64,000 nucleotides of DNA from Thiothrix caldifontis (lineage in GTDB: Bacteria; Pseudomonadota; Gammaproteobacteria; Thiotrichales; Thiotrichaceae), in contig NZ_FNQP01000003.1 of NCBI RefSeq assembly GCF_900107695.1, positions 1 to 64,000 on the forward strand, in the 5' to 3' direction. Below, piece by piece: positions 9,115 through 18,466 of this stretch (position 1 is its first letter; the number at the start of each line of letters is the position of its first letter). A program made the position numbers and the translations under genes. The notes under the pieces are model-generated. The model saw only the letters and a list, made by a program, of their open reading frames with translations. It made no database searches and was not told where the DNA came from.

Positions 9115-10095
9115 ATGTCAGCACATAACATTCTGATCATTAAAACATCATCTTTGGGTGATGTCGTGCACATGCTGCCCGCGATTACTGATGCCAGCTA
9201 CCAACGACCAGGGCTGAACATTGATTGGGTTGTGGAAGAAAATTTTGCTGAAGTTCCCGCCTGGCATCCATCTGTCGGGAATATTTTGCCAGTTGCCATA
9301 CGTCGCTGGCGCAAACACGTGTTTAACCGAACAACTTGGCAGGAAATACGCGCCTTTCACCGATGCTTACACCAGGTGCAGTATGATGCAATTATTGATA
9401 CACAGGGTTTGCTGAAAAGCGCCCTGATTGCAGCTTTCGCCCAAGGAAAACGTTACGGTTATGACCGCCATAGCATCCGTGAACCGCTGGCTAGTGTGTT
9501 GTATCAACAAGGGTTTAGTGTCGATAAGCAGCGTCATGCGATCACCCGTAACCGTCTGTTGTTGGCACATGCCTTGGGGTACAGTATTGAAACCTTGCCG
9601 CTGGAGCACGGCATTGCAGGTGGCACTTACCCTTTGCCTAATTTACCACTTCCCAGCCGCTACGTGGTTGGCTTACACGGGACTAGCCGGGTTGACAAAG
9701 AATGGCCGGAAACACACTGGCAAATCCTGCTGACTGCGCTGGCAGAACAAGGGATTAGCACCTTATTGCCTTGGGGAAATGCACGTGAACACGCACGGGC
9801 GCAACGGCTTGCTCAAGTCACTGAGGGTGTACAGGTACTGCCGCGTAGTGGTTTAGGGGAACTCGCCGCCATCATGCAGCAGGCAGTAGGGGTTATCGGC
9901 ATGGATACGGGTTTGATGCATATTGCAGCCGCTTTGGATAAGCCGGGTTTGGCATTGTATCCGGTTACTCAGCCTACTTTGACTGGCGTACAGGGTAACA
10001 GCCGCAGCACTAACACCTTGGAAAATCTCAGTGGTGCAGACACGCAGGATGTTGAAGCGGTTACCCAGCGTTTGCTGAATCTGTTGCTTAGATAA
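9115..10095 (+). CDS. waaC: Lipopolysaccharide heptosyltransferase I
   Basis: It adds the first L-glycero-D-manno-heptose to Kdo2-lipid A in LPS core synthesis at the cytoplasmic face of the inner membrane. It is a GT-B fold enzyme of 326 residues (GT9 family). ILIIKTSSLGDVVHMLPA is the N-terminal acceptor-side motif, DTQGLLKSAL and GLHGTSRVDKEWPETHW lie mid-protein, and GVIGMDTGLMHIAAALDKPGL is the nucleotide-sugar site. It is monocistronic, convergent with the hydrolase gene (8-base overlap at the 3' ends). Confidence 0.93.
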   Translation: MSAHNILIIKTSSLGDVVHMLPAITDASYQRPGLNIDWVVEENFAEVPAWHPSVGNILPVAIRRWRKHVFNRTTWQEIRAFHRCLHQVQYDAIIDTQGLLKSALIAAFAQGKRYGYDRHSIREPLASVLYQQGFSVDKQRHAITRNRLLLAHALGYSIETLPLEHGIAGGTYPLPNLPLPSRYVVGLHGTSRVDKEWPETHWQILLTALAEQGISTLLPWGNAREHARAQRLAQVTEGVQVLPRSGLGELAAIMQQAVGVIGMDTGLMHIAAALDKPGLALYPVTQPTLTGVQGNSRSTNTLENLSGADTQDVEAVTQRLLNLLLR

Positions 10096-10690
10096 ACTGA
10101 CCTGTGCGCAGGAAATGTTGGATATAAGAACATGTCAGTGGGGAAAACAGCATCCCTGTGTGGGATACCCGTTGCTGGATACGAACTGTTTGTGCCGGAT
10201 GGTATGCTTCTGCAACACTGACCGCACCATCATTAGGTTCACCCAATAAAAAGGGTGAACCCAAACCTAATGGCAAGGTTCCGATAATCGCTCCCCATTC
10301 ACGTCCAATGTTAGTAGGTATATTAACACCGGCTAAACCTGCATCCATGCTGTTACCAAATGCCAAGCCCAATAGTGGTAAGGGTTTGATCATTCGCGCA
10401 ATTTTGCTGCCTTGAATCGGTGTACCTAAGGTAACGAGACGACCCGGTGGTAGTTCGGGGTGTTGACTCAACAAATGCAACGCAACAATTCCACCCAAAC
10501 TGTGTGCGACGAGGTGCAGATAATCTGTGGATAAGCGTTGGATAAACCAGTATAAGCGCTCAGCATTTTGAGCAGGTGTCAGACTAACAGAGGCATAAGC
10601 AGGTACTTTGACAAGGTAACCTGCTTGCCGTAAGCGTCTTGCTAGCGTTTGTAATACCAGCGGGCGCATCCAAATGCCGTGCAAGAGCAC
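10088..10690 (-). CDS. Alpha/beta hydrolase, lipase-like
   Basis: This is a short alpha/beta hydrolase with LLHGIWM (oxyanion-hole region), VAHSLGGIVAL (nucleophile Ser in GxSxG), Asp in EPNDGAVSV and His in RVSHTGML, a complete catalytic triad. It resembles the small cytosolic hydrolases called triacylglycerol lipase or permease-like in many genomes; substrate unknown. The GTG at 10690 cuts into the first beta strand (TIVLLHG). The frame is open upstream and an ATT at 10708-10706 sits 6 bases after GGAAGG, giving a natural N-terminus, so a rare ATT start is possible. It directly follows the FimV-type gene. Confidence 0.82.
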   Translation of the reverse strand: MLLHGIWMRPLVLQTLARRLRQAGYLVKVPAYASVSLTPAQNAERLYWFIQRLSTDYLHLVAHSLGGIVALHLLSQHPELPPGRLVTLGTPIQGSKIARMIKPLPLLGLAFGNSMDAGLAGVNIPTNIGREWGAIIGTLPLGLGSPFLLGEPNDGAVSVAEAYHPAQTVRIQQRVSHTGMLFSPLTCSYIQHFLRTGQFI

Positions 10691-10710
10691 GATGGTTGAG
10701 GTGGTAATGG

Positions 10711-11895
10711 CTAACCTTCCAGTTCTGCCCGCAGGCGTTCTTCCTCACGATTTAAGGCACGTCGTTGCGACAGTGAACGCCATAGTAATGCTAAAATAAA
10801 CATCAAAGAAATCAACGCAACCACTAACGAGACGCGAGCTGGGGCTGGCAATTTACCATCCTTACTGCCTGATACCTGTTGTTCTAAGATGTTTTGCAAG
10901 GAAGTGCCGGGTTTCTCTGCTTTCCCTGCTTCAGTCGTTGCCGTTGGTGGCGTGAGCTGATCAGTAAAGACCGGTGCTTGTTCAGGTGGAGCCGTCGGAG
11001 TTTGGTCGGCTTCTGGGTTGGCTGCTAACGTCAGGTTGGGGGGAGTTGTGCTGCCCGGTTTTGCTGGTAGTTGTGGTGCAGTAACCGCATTACCAGGTTC
11101 GAGTTCTTTCAGACGTCCATAAAGTTCTTGGCTTTCTGCATACTGACGCTTGATGGATATGCTGGCTTCCCGCAAGGAGGCTTGCAAGTTCTGAATATGG
11201 GTATCGCGTTGCTCTAACAATTGTTTGAGTTCAGTCAGTTCTGCTTGCATAGCGGCATCGTCTTGTTGTGCTTGTGCCGGAGTGACGCTGGTAGTGGGAT
11301 CGCTGGTGGCATTCGGTAGGGCTGCTACTTGTACAGACGCCGCTTCTAACTCTTTGATGCGTGCATCTTTGGCCTGTACCTGCTGTTTTAACTCGGTTAG
11401 TTCGGTTTGTAATTTAATCATTAAGTCGTTTTGCAGTTGTGCGACCTGTGCTTGTTCGGGAAGAGGCGTCGTGGAAGGTGTTGCTGCTTGCGTAGCCTGC
11501 AACGCTTTGAGTTGTTTGGCTAAGGTGGCGCTATGTTGTTGTTCTGTTTTAAGCTGACCACGTAAGCGGCGGATTTCAGCACGTAAGCTGGCAAGAGAGG
11601 CTTGTTTGCCTGCGTTTTGCTTAACTTCTGGCATAATCGGAATTTTTAGGTAAGCGCCTCTTTTTAGAAGATTAATGTCGCCATCAATAAAAGCTTGTGG
11701 GTTTTGAGCGCGGATGGCTGCCATCATTTGTGGCACGCTAACGTCATAGGAAGGGCGGCGGCGACTCGCAATATCCCACAACGTTTCATTATTTTTCACC
11801 GGGCCGTAACTGGCGGCGGCATAAGCAGGAGGTAAACTGGTGAGTAATGCCGCCAGCAGCAGCCCAGTGGCAACGGCAAGTATTTTATATTTCAT
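10711..11895 (-). CDS. FimV/HubP-type protein: LysM, coiled coil, one C-terminal membrane segment
   Basis: A signal peptide ends around AYAAA (residue ~27). Residues ~28-95 read like the FimV N-terminal LysM region (YGPVKNNETLWDIASRRRP, QNPQAFIDGDINLLKRGAYLKIP). A long charged coiled coil with two ELTELKQ-type repeats follows, then a Pro/Thr/Ala linker and a hydrophobic segment near 355-372 with a basic tail. FimV/HubP proteins bind peptidoglycan and organise the cell pole for type IV pili and chemotaxis. The usual C-terminal TPR-like FimV domain is absent, so this is a short member. A second FimV-type gene lies at 32734. Confidence 0.8.
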   Translation of the reverse strand: MKYKILAVATGLLLAALLTSLPPAYAAASYGPVKNNETLWDIASRRRPSYDVSVPQMMAAIRAQNPQAFIDGDINLLKRGAYLKIPIMPEVKQNAGKQASLASLRAEIRRLRGQLKTEQQHSATLAKQLKALQATQAATPSTTPLPEQAQVAQLQNDLMIKLQTELTELKQQVQAKDARIKELEAASVQVAALPNATSDPTTSVTPAQAQQDDAAMQAELTELKQLLEQRDTHIQNLQASLREASISIKRQYAESQELYGRLKELEPGNAVTAPQLPAKPGSTTPPNLTLAANPEADQTPTAPPEQAPVFTDQLTPPTATTEAGKAEKPGTSLQNILEQQVSGSKDGKLPAPARVSLVVALISLMFILALLWRSLSQRRALNREEERLRAELEG

Positions 11896-12013
11896 GATAG
11901 TTCCGCGCAGACAGTCTAAGTTAATCTTTTATATAGACGATCCGCACGGCAAATGCCGTCGGATCATCAACAGCCCAGTTAATCATAACCTGATGTCAGC
12001 CACTCTGCACGGT

Positions 12014-13495
12014 TTACCGGATGGCTTGCCCCGGCATCGGTATTTCCGGTACAGACTGGTTTGCCCAGCGGCTTGCCAGCAGGTATTTAGGTTTTCCGAC
12101 ACCTTGTTGGGGATTCAGTTCCAGTACCGCTTCACGTTCCAGCTTTTCAAGGATTTTTTCCGCAATTTTCTGGCGTTCGGGTTTGCCAATTAAAGACGGT
12201 TGTAAACCTAATGCCTTGGTGTGATGGCGAATGACGTCAGTCACTGCATCGGTTACAGGGCGTACTGTGGGTTTGACATCGCCATTGAGGATGCGTGAAC
12301 GCACTTCCATGTAAATCAGTTTGAAAAAGCGTTCGCGGGTCAGGTCACGCACCTTGGATTCTGGCGGATCCGAGCGTGAATCATCCAGCGTTGCAGTGTT
12401 GGTTTCAGCCATTACCGGGGGCATATCGGCTTGTACCGGTACGGTTTCATCTTTGATGCGGATATTGCTGGTATCGGCGGATTCGGTACGTTCTGGTGTA
12501 ATCTGATTGAGGTACTGATTACGCTCTGTATTGCCGAAGTCTCTGGGGATGCCGTTAACATTGCTGCCCACGCTTGCGTCCGTATCAGGGTGGATTAATT
12601 CGCCACGGGTATCCCGCCCCATCAGGAGTAAGGCGCGTTTATGATCGGCTACGTAACTGCCCACAAAGTGAAAAGCGTATTCAAATGTACCAATAATAAT
12701 GACCGAAAACAGGAAGGATGCCCAAATACCGCCTACATTAAGCAAGTCCTTAAGTAAGCGAATCATGGCGTAGTGTTTGTCTTCGTCATATTCCAGCGTT
12801 TTCGCTTGAGTAATGGCAGCACTAAGCGCAGAACCCACGACTGCCGCTGAGCCACTGGCAGCTGCTTCGGCAGCGGCAACTTCGCCCTTGGCTTCGGCAA
12901 TTTTGGCATGTTCGTAGCGTTCGCATTGTTGGATGCGGGCATCAGTACGGTATTTGGCACGGCAAGCCGCGAGTTCTGCCTCGTGTCTTACCAGTGTGCC
13001 TCGCGCTGCCGCCAGTTGTGCGGTTGCGCCTGAAGGTGTTGCCGCTTGCACACTCAAATTTTGGATGCTGCCCAACGCGGCTTGAAACACGGGCGACCCT
13101 TCAGAACGTTGCCGCACAGTGGCATCCTCACGTTCCATGGATTGCGATACTTCAGAAAATAAGCCGAAAAACACTACAATGACGGTTGCTACTACAGCTG
13201 CTGGGCCTTTGTAACCACTGGCATACAAAAATGCCTGTGCGGCGGTGATCACGGCGGTAATGCCTAGTCCTAGTATCGCATTTGCCCATTGCTCGCCACT
13301 CCAATTGGGCGGATCCATTTCCCCGCCCACAAAATATTTGACGACAAAAAATGCGGAGGCGAGGAATGCAGCAAAAGCAGCCATCAATAGCCATGCTTCG
13401 GCTTTGCGTAGGTCGCCGAGGATGTCGCGCAATGATTTTGTGGTGATCAGGTGCGCTGGTCGATCCAAGTTGGTATTTGTGTTGGAATCCGTCAT
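12014..13495 (-). CDS. Membrane protein of unknown function, four predicted membrane segments and a cytoplasmic C-terminal domain
   Basis: The hydrophobic segments lie near residues 34-55, 72-92, 97-116 and 260-282. An alanine-rich, charged, coiled-coil-like region occupies 140-245 between the third and fourth. After the last segment comes an acidic linker and a domain (about 390-480: RFFKLIYMEVRSRILNGDVKPTV to a GKPKYLLASRW end) that could be a winged-helix-like DNA- or protein-binding domain. I recognise no family. It is followed on the same strand by a FimV-type gene and preceded by a small membrane protein and lexA. Nothing in the sequence assigns a role. Confidence 0.7.
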   Translation of the reverse strand: MTDSNTNTNLDRPAHLITTKSLRDILGDLRKAEAWLLMAAFAAFLASAFFVVKYFVGGEMDPPNWSGEQWANAILGLGITAVITAAQAFLYASGYKGPAAVVATVIVVFFGLFSEVSQSMEREDATVRQRSEGSPVFQAALGSIQNLSVQAATPSGATAQLAAARGTLVRHEAELAACRAKYRTDARIQQCERYEHAKIAEAKGEVAAAEAAASGSAAVVGSALSAAITQAKTLEYDEDKHYAMIRLLKDLLNVGGIWASFLFSVIIIGTFEYAFHFVGSYVADHKRALLLMGRDTRGELIHPDTDASVGSNVNGIPRDFGNTERNQYLNQITPERTESADTSNIRIKDETVPVQADMPPVMAETNTATLDDSRSDPPESKVRDLTRERFFKLIYMEVRSRILNGDVKPTVRPVTDAVTDVIRHHTKALGLQPSLIGKPERQKIAEKILEKLEREAVLELNPQQGVGKPKYLLASRWANQSVPEIPMPGQAIR

Positions 13496-13609
13496 AATAA
13501 AACCTTCCTGTCTTTAACTATTAACCCAGTGATAGCGGGAATCTCCGGCGTGTTGAAAGCGGCAACTTTCATCACGCCATTTTTATGCTGACTGTTTCTG
13601 TCTCATGAT

Positions 13610-13915
13610 TTACATCCAGCCAGCCAACATCAGTAATACACCTAGAAACCATAACAAGTGCCGATCTGCATGCAAGCTATGGGCTGCCACCACTGCCCCG
13701 ACCAAAGCCAAGCCAATCAGCATGTAAGGTAAATGCAGCATCGCTGTTTCTATATCAATAATTTGTTCTAAACCGGGCAGCAGGATCAGCAAAGCCCATA
13801 CTGCCGATGCCCAAACGACCAATAAGGCGCGGGTGACTTTCCAGACTTGTCCCCATTCTGGTTTATCGGGTATTTCCTGTATCCCTGTTGCAGGTGTTTG
13901 CATCTCAATATTCAT
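13610..13915 (-). CDS. Small membrane protein of unknown function
   Basis: 101 residues with a soluble N-terminus (about 1-30, containing IPDKPEWGQVWKVT) and two or three hydrophobic segments: LLVVWASAVWALLILLPG, then YMLIGLALVGAVVAAHSL and LLWFLGVLLMLAGWM. The start has AGGAGTAACC upstream. It sits 23 bases downstream of lexA on the same strand and may be cotranscribed, which would place it under SOS control; that is inference only. No family recognised. Confidence 0.65.
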   Translation of the reverse strand: MNIEMQTPATGIQEIPDKPEWGQVWKVTRALLVVWASAVWALLILLPGLEQIIDIETAMLHLPYMLIGLALVGAVVAAHSLHADRHLLWFLGVLLMLAGWM

Positions 13916-13938
13916 AAGGTTACTCCTAAATTTTCTGT

Positions 13939-14550
13939 TTAATAACTACGGAACAAACCGACCATTTTGCCCTGTACCTGTACACTTTCCGCCGGATAGA
14001 CCATCGGTTGCATCTGGCTGTTTTCAGGGCGTAATTCGATTTGCCCATCGGGTTGGCGGTACAGGCGTTTGAGAGTGGCTTCTTCACGCTCGACCAAAGC
14101 GACAACAATGTCGCCATCACGGGCATTTTCCTGTTGTTGAATGACGACGAAATCACCGTCCATAATGCCGATGTCTATCATTGATTCGCCACGTACTTCC
14201 AGCACGTAACGCCCGTTGCCACTGAAAAGGTCGCTGGGGTTGATTTCATCTTTGCCAGCGATAGCTTCAATCGGTTTACCCGCCGCGATACGCCCCGCGA
14301 GTGGTAAACCGAGGCTGAGCGGCATTTGCGGGTGACGCGCCACTGCCGTTTCAGGCATCCGGTAGGCACGCTTGCCCGCTGTGGCTTGCAGGCGGCCTTC
14401 CCGGATCAGTGCCTGCACATGTTGGTGAACGGTGCTGCGGGTGGATATTCCACCTGCCTGCGCAATTTCATCCAAGGTTGGGGCGTAGCCGTTACGGGCG
14501 TACAGGGACTGGATGATGTCCATCATCTGCTGTTGTCTGCGTGTGAGCAT
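13939..14550 (-). CDS. lexA: LexA repressor, SOS regulator (divergent DNA-binding helix)
   Basis: The N-terminal winged helix (1-65) is followed by a C-terminal S24 self-cleavage domain. The cleavage site is A85-G86 (LPLAGRI), the catalytic Ser is S123 (GESMID) and the Lys is K161 (ATLKRL). Recognition helix text, ISTRSTVHQHVQALIREG, differs strongly from the enterobacterial RSPNAAEEHLKALARKG, so the operator probably is not the CTGT-N8-ACAG box, which I do not find upstream. Two other candidate operators lie within 60 bases of the start. The gene leads a possible operon with the small membrane protein. Confidence 0.93.
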   Translation of the reverse strand: MLTRRQQQMMDIIQSLYARNGYAPTLDEIAQAGGISTRSTVHQHVQALIREGRLQATAGKRAYRMPETAVARHPQMPLSLGLPLAGRIAAGKPIEAIAGKDEINPSDLFSGNGRYVLEVRGESMIDIGIMDGDFVVIQQQENARDGDIVVALVEREEATLKRLYRQPDGQIELRPENSQMQPMVYPAESVQVQGKMVGLFRSY

Positions 14551-14575
14551 AATGCTGTTTCCTCATCAACAAACC

Positions 14576-14608
14576 GAACAAAACACGAACTAAATATACG
14601 GTTTAGTT
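14576..14608. promoter_or_regulatory. Candidate LexA operators: direct repeat GAAC-N7-GAAC and overlapping dyad AACTAAA-N7-TTTAGTT
   Basis: GAAC at 14576-14579 and 14587-14590 are separated by 7 bases, the exact layout of the alphaproteobacterial SOS box (GTTC-N7-GTTC read on the minus strand). Overlapping it, AACTAAA (14588-14594) and TTTAGTT (14602-14608) form a perfect 7-bp dyad. Both lie 26-58 bases upstream of lexA. Autoregulation is expected for LexA, but which element is used cannot be decided here. Confidence 0.5.
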
Positions 14609-14830
14609 TGGACATACGCCAATCAAAAATACTTGCCATATATTCGCTTTTTGTTCGGTTTTGCCGATGAGCGGTAGCTGTGTGATGTATGAAATGCACT
14701 ATGTTGGTGTTATCACTAGTTGACTGATAAAAACTAGAGCATTGATTTTGTTAATTAAAATAATTGCTTTAATCGTTTAGCCAAGAGCAAGCCTGAATGC
14801 TATGTTTGAATAGTGCGAAGGAGGTGATTT

Positions 14831-16009
14831 ATGAGTACACCAACGGTTCAGCATACTGATAAATCGGTATTCCAGATTCCTCAACGGCGTATGGGACGCA
14901 ATGAGCGCAGTGTGCGGATGTTGCTGGCAAGCGCAGGTGTGGGGGTGGAAGGTAAACAGGCGTTTGATCTGGATGTCCATGACTCGCGTTTTTATCGTCG
15001 CATCTTGCAACAAGGCTCCCTTGGGATGGGGGAGAGCTATATGGATGGCTGGTGGGATTGTAGCAGTATTGACTCTCTCACGACCCGGCTGTTGCAGGCA
15101 AACCTTGATGAAATATTACGTCATAATCCTCAGTTTTGGTTGCAAGTATTACGTACCCGTTTGTTCAATCTGCAATCTAGCCACAGAGCCTATCAAGTGG
15201 CAGATATGCATTATAATCTTGGCAATGACCTGTTCGTTATGATGCTGGATAGCCGTATGTGTTATTCCTGTGGTTACTGGAAAGACGCCAGCGATTTAGA
15301 ACAAGCGCAGTTAAACAAGCTGGATCTATTGTGCCGCAAGTTGGCATTGCAACCGGGAGAACAGGTGTTAGATATTGGCTGCGGCTGGGGTAGTTTTGCA
15401 CAGTATGCTGCGAGCCATCACGGGGTAAAGGTAACGGGGGTTACGGTGTCACGAGAACAACAAGTACTGGCAGAAGAGCGCTGCCGAGGTTTGCCGGTCG
15501 ACATCCGTTTACAGGATTACCGCGATATAATGGGGCAATTCGACAAGGTAGTGTCTGTCGGTATGTTTGAGCACGTAGGGTTAAAAAATTACACTGCTTA
15601 TTTTTCAATGGTGCAACGGGTGTTAAAACCGGATGGTGTTTTTGTCTTACATACTATTGCGACTGATCGGCAGGTAGAGGCAACGGATCCTTGGATTGAG
15701 CGTTACATTTTCCCCAATGGTAAACTGCCCACTCTCGCTCAAATTGCATGGGCGTGTGAACCGCATTTCGTGGTTGAAGATGTGCAGAACTTTGGTACAG
15801 ATTACGACACGACACTCTTGGCTTGGCAGCAGCGTTTCAGTGTTGCATGGCCAGAACTACAGCAGCGTTATACGGCACGTTTCCGCCGCATGTGGGAGTA
15901 TTACTTACTAACGTGTGCGGGAGCCTTTCGTAGCAGGCAGTTGCAGTTGTTTCAGTTGGTGCTACGCCAGCGTAATCGGCAGCGCCAACGTTACGATGCG
16001 CCGCGTTAA
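14831..16009 (+). CDS. cfa: Cyclopropane-fatty-acyl-phospholipid synthase
   Basis: It methylenates cis double bonds of membrane phospholipid acyl chains with SAM. 392 residues: the N-terminal lipid-binding region (GMGESYMDGWWDC) is followed by a class I methyltransferase domain with motif I LDIGCGWGSFAQYAA (about 178-192), then VSVGMFEHVG and YIFPNGKLP, all family hallmarks. AAGGAGG precedes the ATG at 14831. It is convergent with the Fur-family gene, their 3' ends overlapping by 4 bases. Confidence 0.95.
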   Translation: MSTPTVQHTDKSVFQIPQRRMGRNERSVRMLLASAGVGVEGKQAFDLDVHDSRFYRRILQQGSLGMGESYMDGWWDCSSIDSLTTRLLQANLDEILRHNPQFWLQVLRTRLFNLQSSHRAYQVADMHYNLGNDLFVMMLDSRMCYSCGYWKDASDLEQAQLNKLDLLCRKLALQPGEQVLDIGCGWGSFAQYAASHHGVKVTGVTVSREQQVLAEERCRGLPVDIRLQDYRDIMGQFDKVVSVGMFEHVGLKNYTAYFSMVQRVLKPDGVFVLHTIATDRQVEATDPWIERYIFPNGKLPTLAQIAWACEPHFVVEDVQNFGTDYDTTLLAWQQRFSVAWPELQQRYTARFRRMWEYYLLTCAGAFRSRQLQLFQLVLRQRNRQRQRYDAPR

Positions 16010-16449
16010 ACCTCAGATGAGCCAGCCGCACAATCCGGGCATTGCCCTTGGAGATTAAGTTCGACTTCCTCAAGTTGATAGCCGGGGGGAAGGCTAAATA
16101 GCCAAGCGGGTTGAAGATTTTCTAAGCAAAATATGTGTTCACAGTGTTTGCAATAAAAATGGGCGTGTTGCTGTGGAACCCCCATTTGGGCATTGTAACG
16201 CCAAGTACGGTCTACTCCAGCAATTTTATGCGCCACATGGTGTTCCACCAACCAATCCAAGGCACGGTAGAGGGTTACACGGTCAAAGGTGTCGCCTTGT
16301 TGTTGGGCGAGCTGTTCAATTTCCTGATGGGTGAGAGCGGTTTTGGCTTCCAGCAGTATGCTGAGTACGCCAATTCTAGCAGGCGTTACCCGACCATTGG
16401 ATTGCTGAAGTAGTGTACGGGCAGTTTGTTCATAGGGGAGTGCAGTCAT
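16006..16449 (-). CDS. Fur-family metalloregulator, Zur-like
   Basis: 147 residues with the Fur winged helix (FDRVTLYRALDWLVEHHVAHKI, residues ~53-75) and a C-terminal dimerisation/metal domain. HAHFYCKHCEHIFCLE contains a CxxC pair, and QCPDCA near the end gives the second pair that holds the structural zinc. The pattern is closer to Zur or short Fur-like proteins than to classical Fur. Metal specificity is not certain. A zinc-free L31 gene, a typical Zur target, lies 7 kb away, but I could not find a Zur box in front of it. Confidence 0.78.
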   Translation of the reverse strand: MTALPYEQTARTLLQQSNGRVTPARIGVLSILLEAKTALTHQEIEQLAQQQGDTFDRVTLYRALDWLVEHHVAHKIAGVDRTWRYNAQMGVPQQHAHFYCKHCEHIFCLENLQPAWLFSLPPGYQLEEVELNLQGQCPDCAAGSSEV

Positions 16450-16764
16450 TCGCTCACTTTAGCACTCTTAAAGTAATCAAGGAAGTGCCGGATTCGGGCT
16501 AAAGATCCGGCACGTTACAAGCGAAATATTATGGGGGCTGATCATTTCGCCCGTCCCTGAACAACCACGTTAAGAGGAAGAGATAAGTATAACTTCCATG
16601 TTATTTTTTCATTCCGTTGGTCGTATCCTTAATGTAGCCTTAATATAAAAAAATACAAGGGTTATGGTTAAACTTTGATCGCAAATATTTTGCAAGGATG
16701 GAAGTTAAGCCCACTTTGCCGTAAAGTGTTACGCTATCATTTGGATTAGACACGCGCAGGAATC
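16450..16764. other. Intergenic region with one 9-bp dyad
   Basis: This is 315 bp between two divergent genes. GTGCCGGAT (16485-16493) and ATCCGGCAC (16505-16513) form a perfect hairpin with an 11-base loop and no T-run. The remainder is AT-rich (about 16590-16690) and probably holds the hemC promoter. I see no small ORF or RNA gene. Confidence 0.55.
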
Positions 16765-17694
16765 ATGTCCGAAATTATTCGTATTGCTACTCGTACTAGC
16801 CCGCTTGCCATGTGGCAAGCCGAACACGTCGCTCGCCGTTTGCAGGAACTTCACCCCAACCTTCAGATTGAAATGGTGGGTATGGTGACACGTGGTGATA
16901 AAATTTTGGATAGTCCGCTATCCAAAATCGGCGGCAAGGGTTTGTTTGTGAAAGAGTTGGAGTTAGGGATGTTGGAAGGAACTGCGGATATTGCAGTGCA
17001 CTCCATGAAAGATGTGCCGATGGAATTTCCTGAAGGTTTACACTTACCTATTATTTTAAAGCGCGAAGATCCTCGCGATGCGTTTGTGTCCAACCGTTAC
17101 CAAACCTTGGATGAGTTGCCGCACGGGGCAGTTGTTGGCACATCCAGTCTGCGCCGCCAGACGCAAATCCGCGCCCGTTACCCGCATTTACAGATTAAGG
17201 ATTTACGCGGCAACGTCAATACCCGCTTGGCGAAGTTGGATAATGGTGAATACGATGCCATTATTCTGGCGGCTGCCGGGTTGATTCGCCTTGAATTCCA
17301 GTCACGCATTACCGCCTATTTGTCCACCGAACAGAGTTTGCCTGCGATTGGGCAAGGTGCGGTCGGCATTGAGTGTCGTCGGCATGATCCACGGGTGGAA
17401 AATTTGCTGGCACCGTTGCGTCATGCGGAAACTACGGTGTGTGTGCGTGCCGAACGCGCGATGAATCACCGCCTTAACGGTGGTTGCCAAGTACCTGTCG
17501 CGGGGTTTGCTGAGTTGCAAGAGGGGGTATTGCGAATGCGCGGGTTGATTGGTTTCCCGGATGGTTCGGCGATGTATCGTTGTGAGCAACACGGTTGTGC
17601 GGTCGATCCAGAGGCTTTAGGTGTGGCGATTGCCGAGAATTTGCTGGCACAAGGTGGAGATAAAGTGCTGGCCTTGCTGGGGATTCATGCCTAA
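16765..17694 (+). CDS. hemC: Porphobilinogen deaminase (hydroxymethylbilane synthase)
   Basis: It polymerises four porphobilinogens to hydroxymethylbilane for haem, sirohaem and B12. [17 protein letters not shown] is the N-terminal signature, [16 protein letters not shown] and [13 protein letters not shown] line the active site, and C241 in [10 protein letters not shown] carries the dipyrromethane cofactor. Full length at 309 residues. First gene of hemC-hemD-hemX-hemY, each overlapping the next by a few bases, so all four are probably made from one transcript starting in the 315-bp gap upstream. Confidence 0.97.
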   Translation: MSEIIRIATRTSPLAMWQAEHVARRLQELHPNLQIEMVGMVTRGDKILDSPLSKIGGKGLFVKELELGMLEGTADIAVHSMKDVPMEFPEGLHLPIILKREDPRDAFVSNRYQTLDELPHGAVVGTSSLRRQTQIRARYPHLQIKDLRGNVNTRLAKLDNGEYDAIILAAAGLIRLEFQSRITAYLSTEQSLPAIGQGAVGIECRRHDPRVENLLAPLRHAETTVCVRAERAMNHRLNGGCQVPVAGFAELQEGVLRMRGLIGFPDGSAMYRCEQHGCAVDPEALGVAIAENLLAQGGDKVLALLGIHA

Positions 17695-18466
17695 AGCACT
17701 GCATGACTTGCATGTAATGGTGACACGTCCTGCTCATCAGGCAGAGGGTTTTCGTCAACGCTTGGAGCTAGCAGGAGCTGTCGTGCAGTTATTGCCAGTG
17801 GTTGAGGTGCGTCCGCTGGAGAATCCTCAAGCGGCATTAACAACGTTGGCACAGCTATCACGTTATGATACTGCGGTGTTCATCAGTGCTAATGCGGTCA
17901 ATTATGGTTTGAGCTTATTAGACATGCAACAAGGCGAAGTGTTGCAGACCTTGACGTTGGGTGCGATTGGTAAGCAGACAGCGCGTACGTTGCAGCAGCA
18001 TGGTTTTACAGCGCATTGGATTCCACAGCAGGGGTTTACCAGTGAAGATTTCCTTGCTTTGCCGCAAACAAAACAATTAGCGAATCGACATATCCTGATT
18101 TTTCGAGGGCAAGGAGGGCGGGAATTACTCGCGGATACCTTGCGTGAACGTGGTGCGCAAGTGACTTACGTTGATGTTTACCAACGGGTTTGCCCACAAA
18201 TCGACGCCAATCAACTGAAATCCCTTCATGAACAGCAGCAGCTTGATATAATCAGTATCACCAGTAGCGAGGGGCTATTGAATCTGCTCGTCATGCTGGG
18301 TAATCCCGATTGGATAAAAACGGTTCCCTTGCTGGTTGGTAGCCAGCGTATGTTGGCAACGGCACGCCAAGCCGGATTTACCGGAACCATCCGCATTGCA
18401 GACAACCCCGGTGATGAGGCCATGTTGCAGGCACTCCTCCATTGGGTACAGGAATTCCAACCATGA
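17687..18466 (+). CDS. hemD: Uroporphyrinogen-III synthase
   Basis: It cyclises hydroxymethylbilane with inversion of ring D. HemD is poorly conserved; the visible features are [13 protein letters not shown] at the start, [11 protein letters not shown], a mid-protein [19 protein letters not shown] and the C-terminal [15 protein letters not shown]. The length of 259 residues is typical. ATG 17687 overlaps the hemC stop and is preferred over the longer frame, which would run far into hemC. Position between hemC and hemX supports the call. Confidence 0.92.
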   Translation: MPKALHDLHVMVTRPAHQAEGFRQRLELAGAVVQLLPVVEVRPLENPQAALTTLAQLSRYDTAVFISANAVNYGLSLLDMQQGEVLQTLTLGAIGKQTARTLQQHGFTAHWIPQQGFTSEDFLALPQTKQLANRHILIFRGQGGRELLADTLRERGAQVTYVDVYQRVCPQIDANQLKSLHEQQQLDIISITSSEGLLNLLVMLGNPDWIKTVPLLVGSQRMLATARQAGFTGTIRIADNPGDEAMLQALLHWVQEFQP

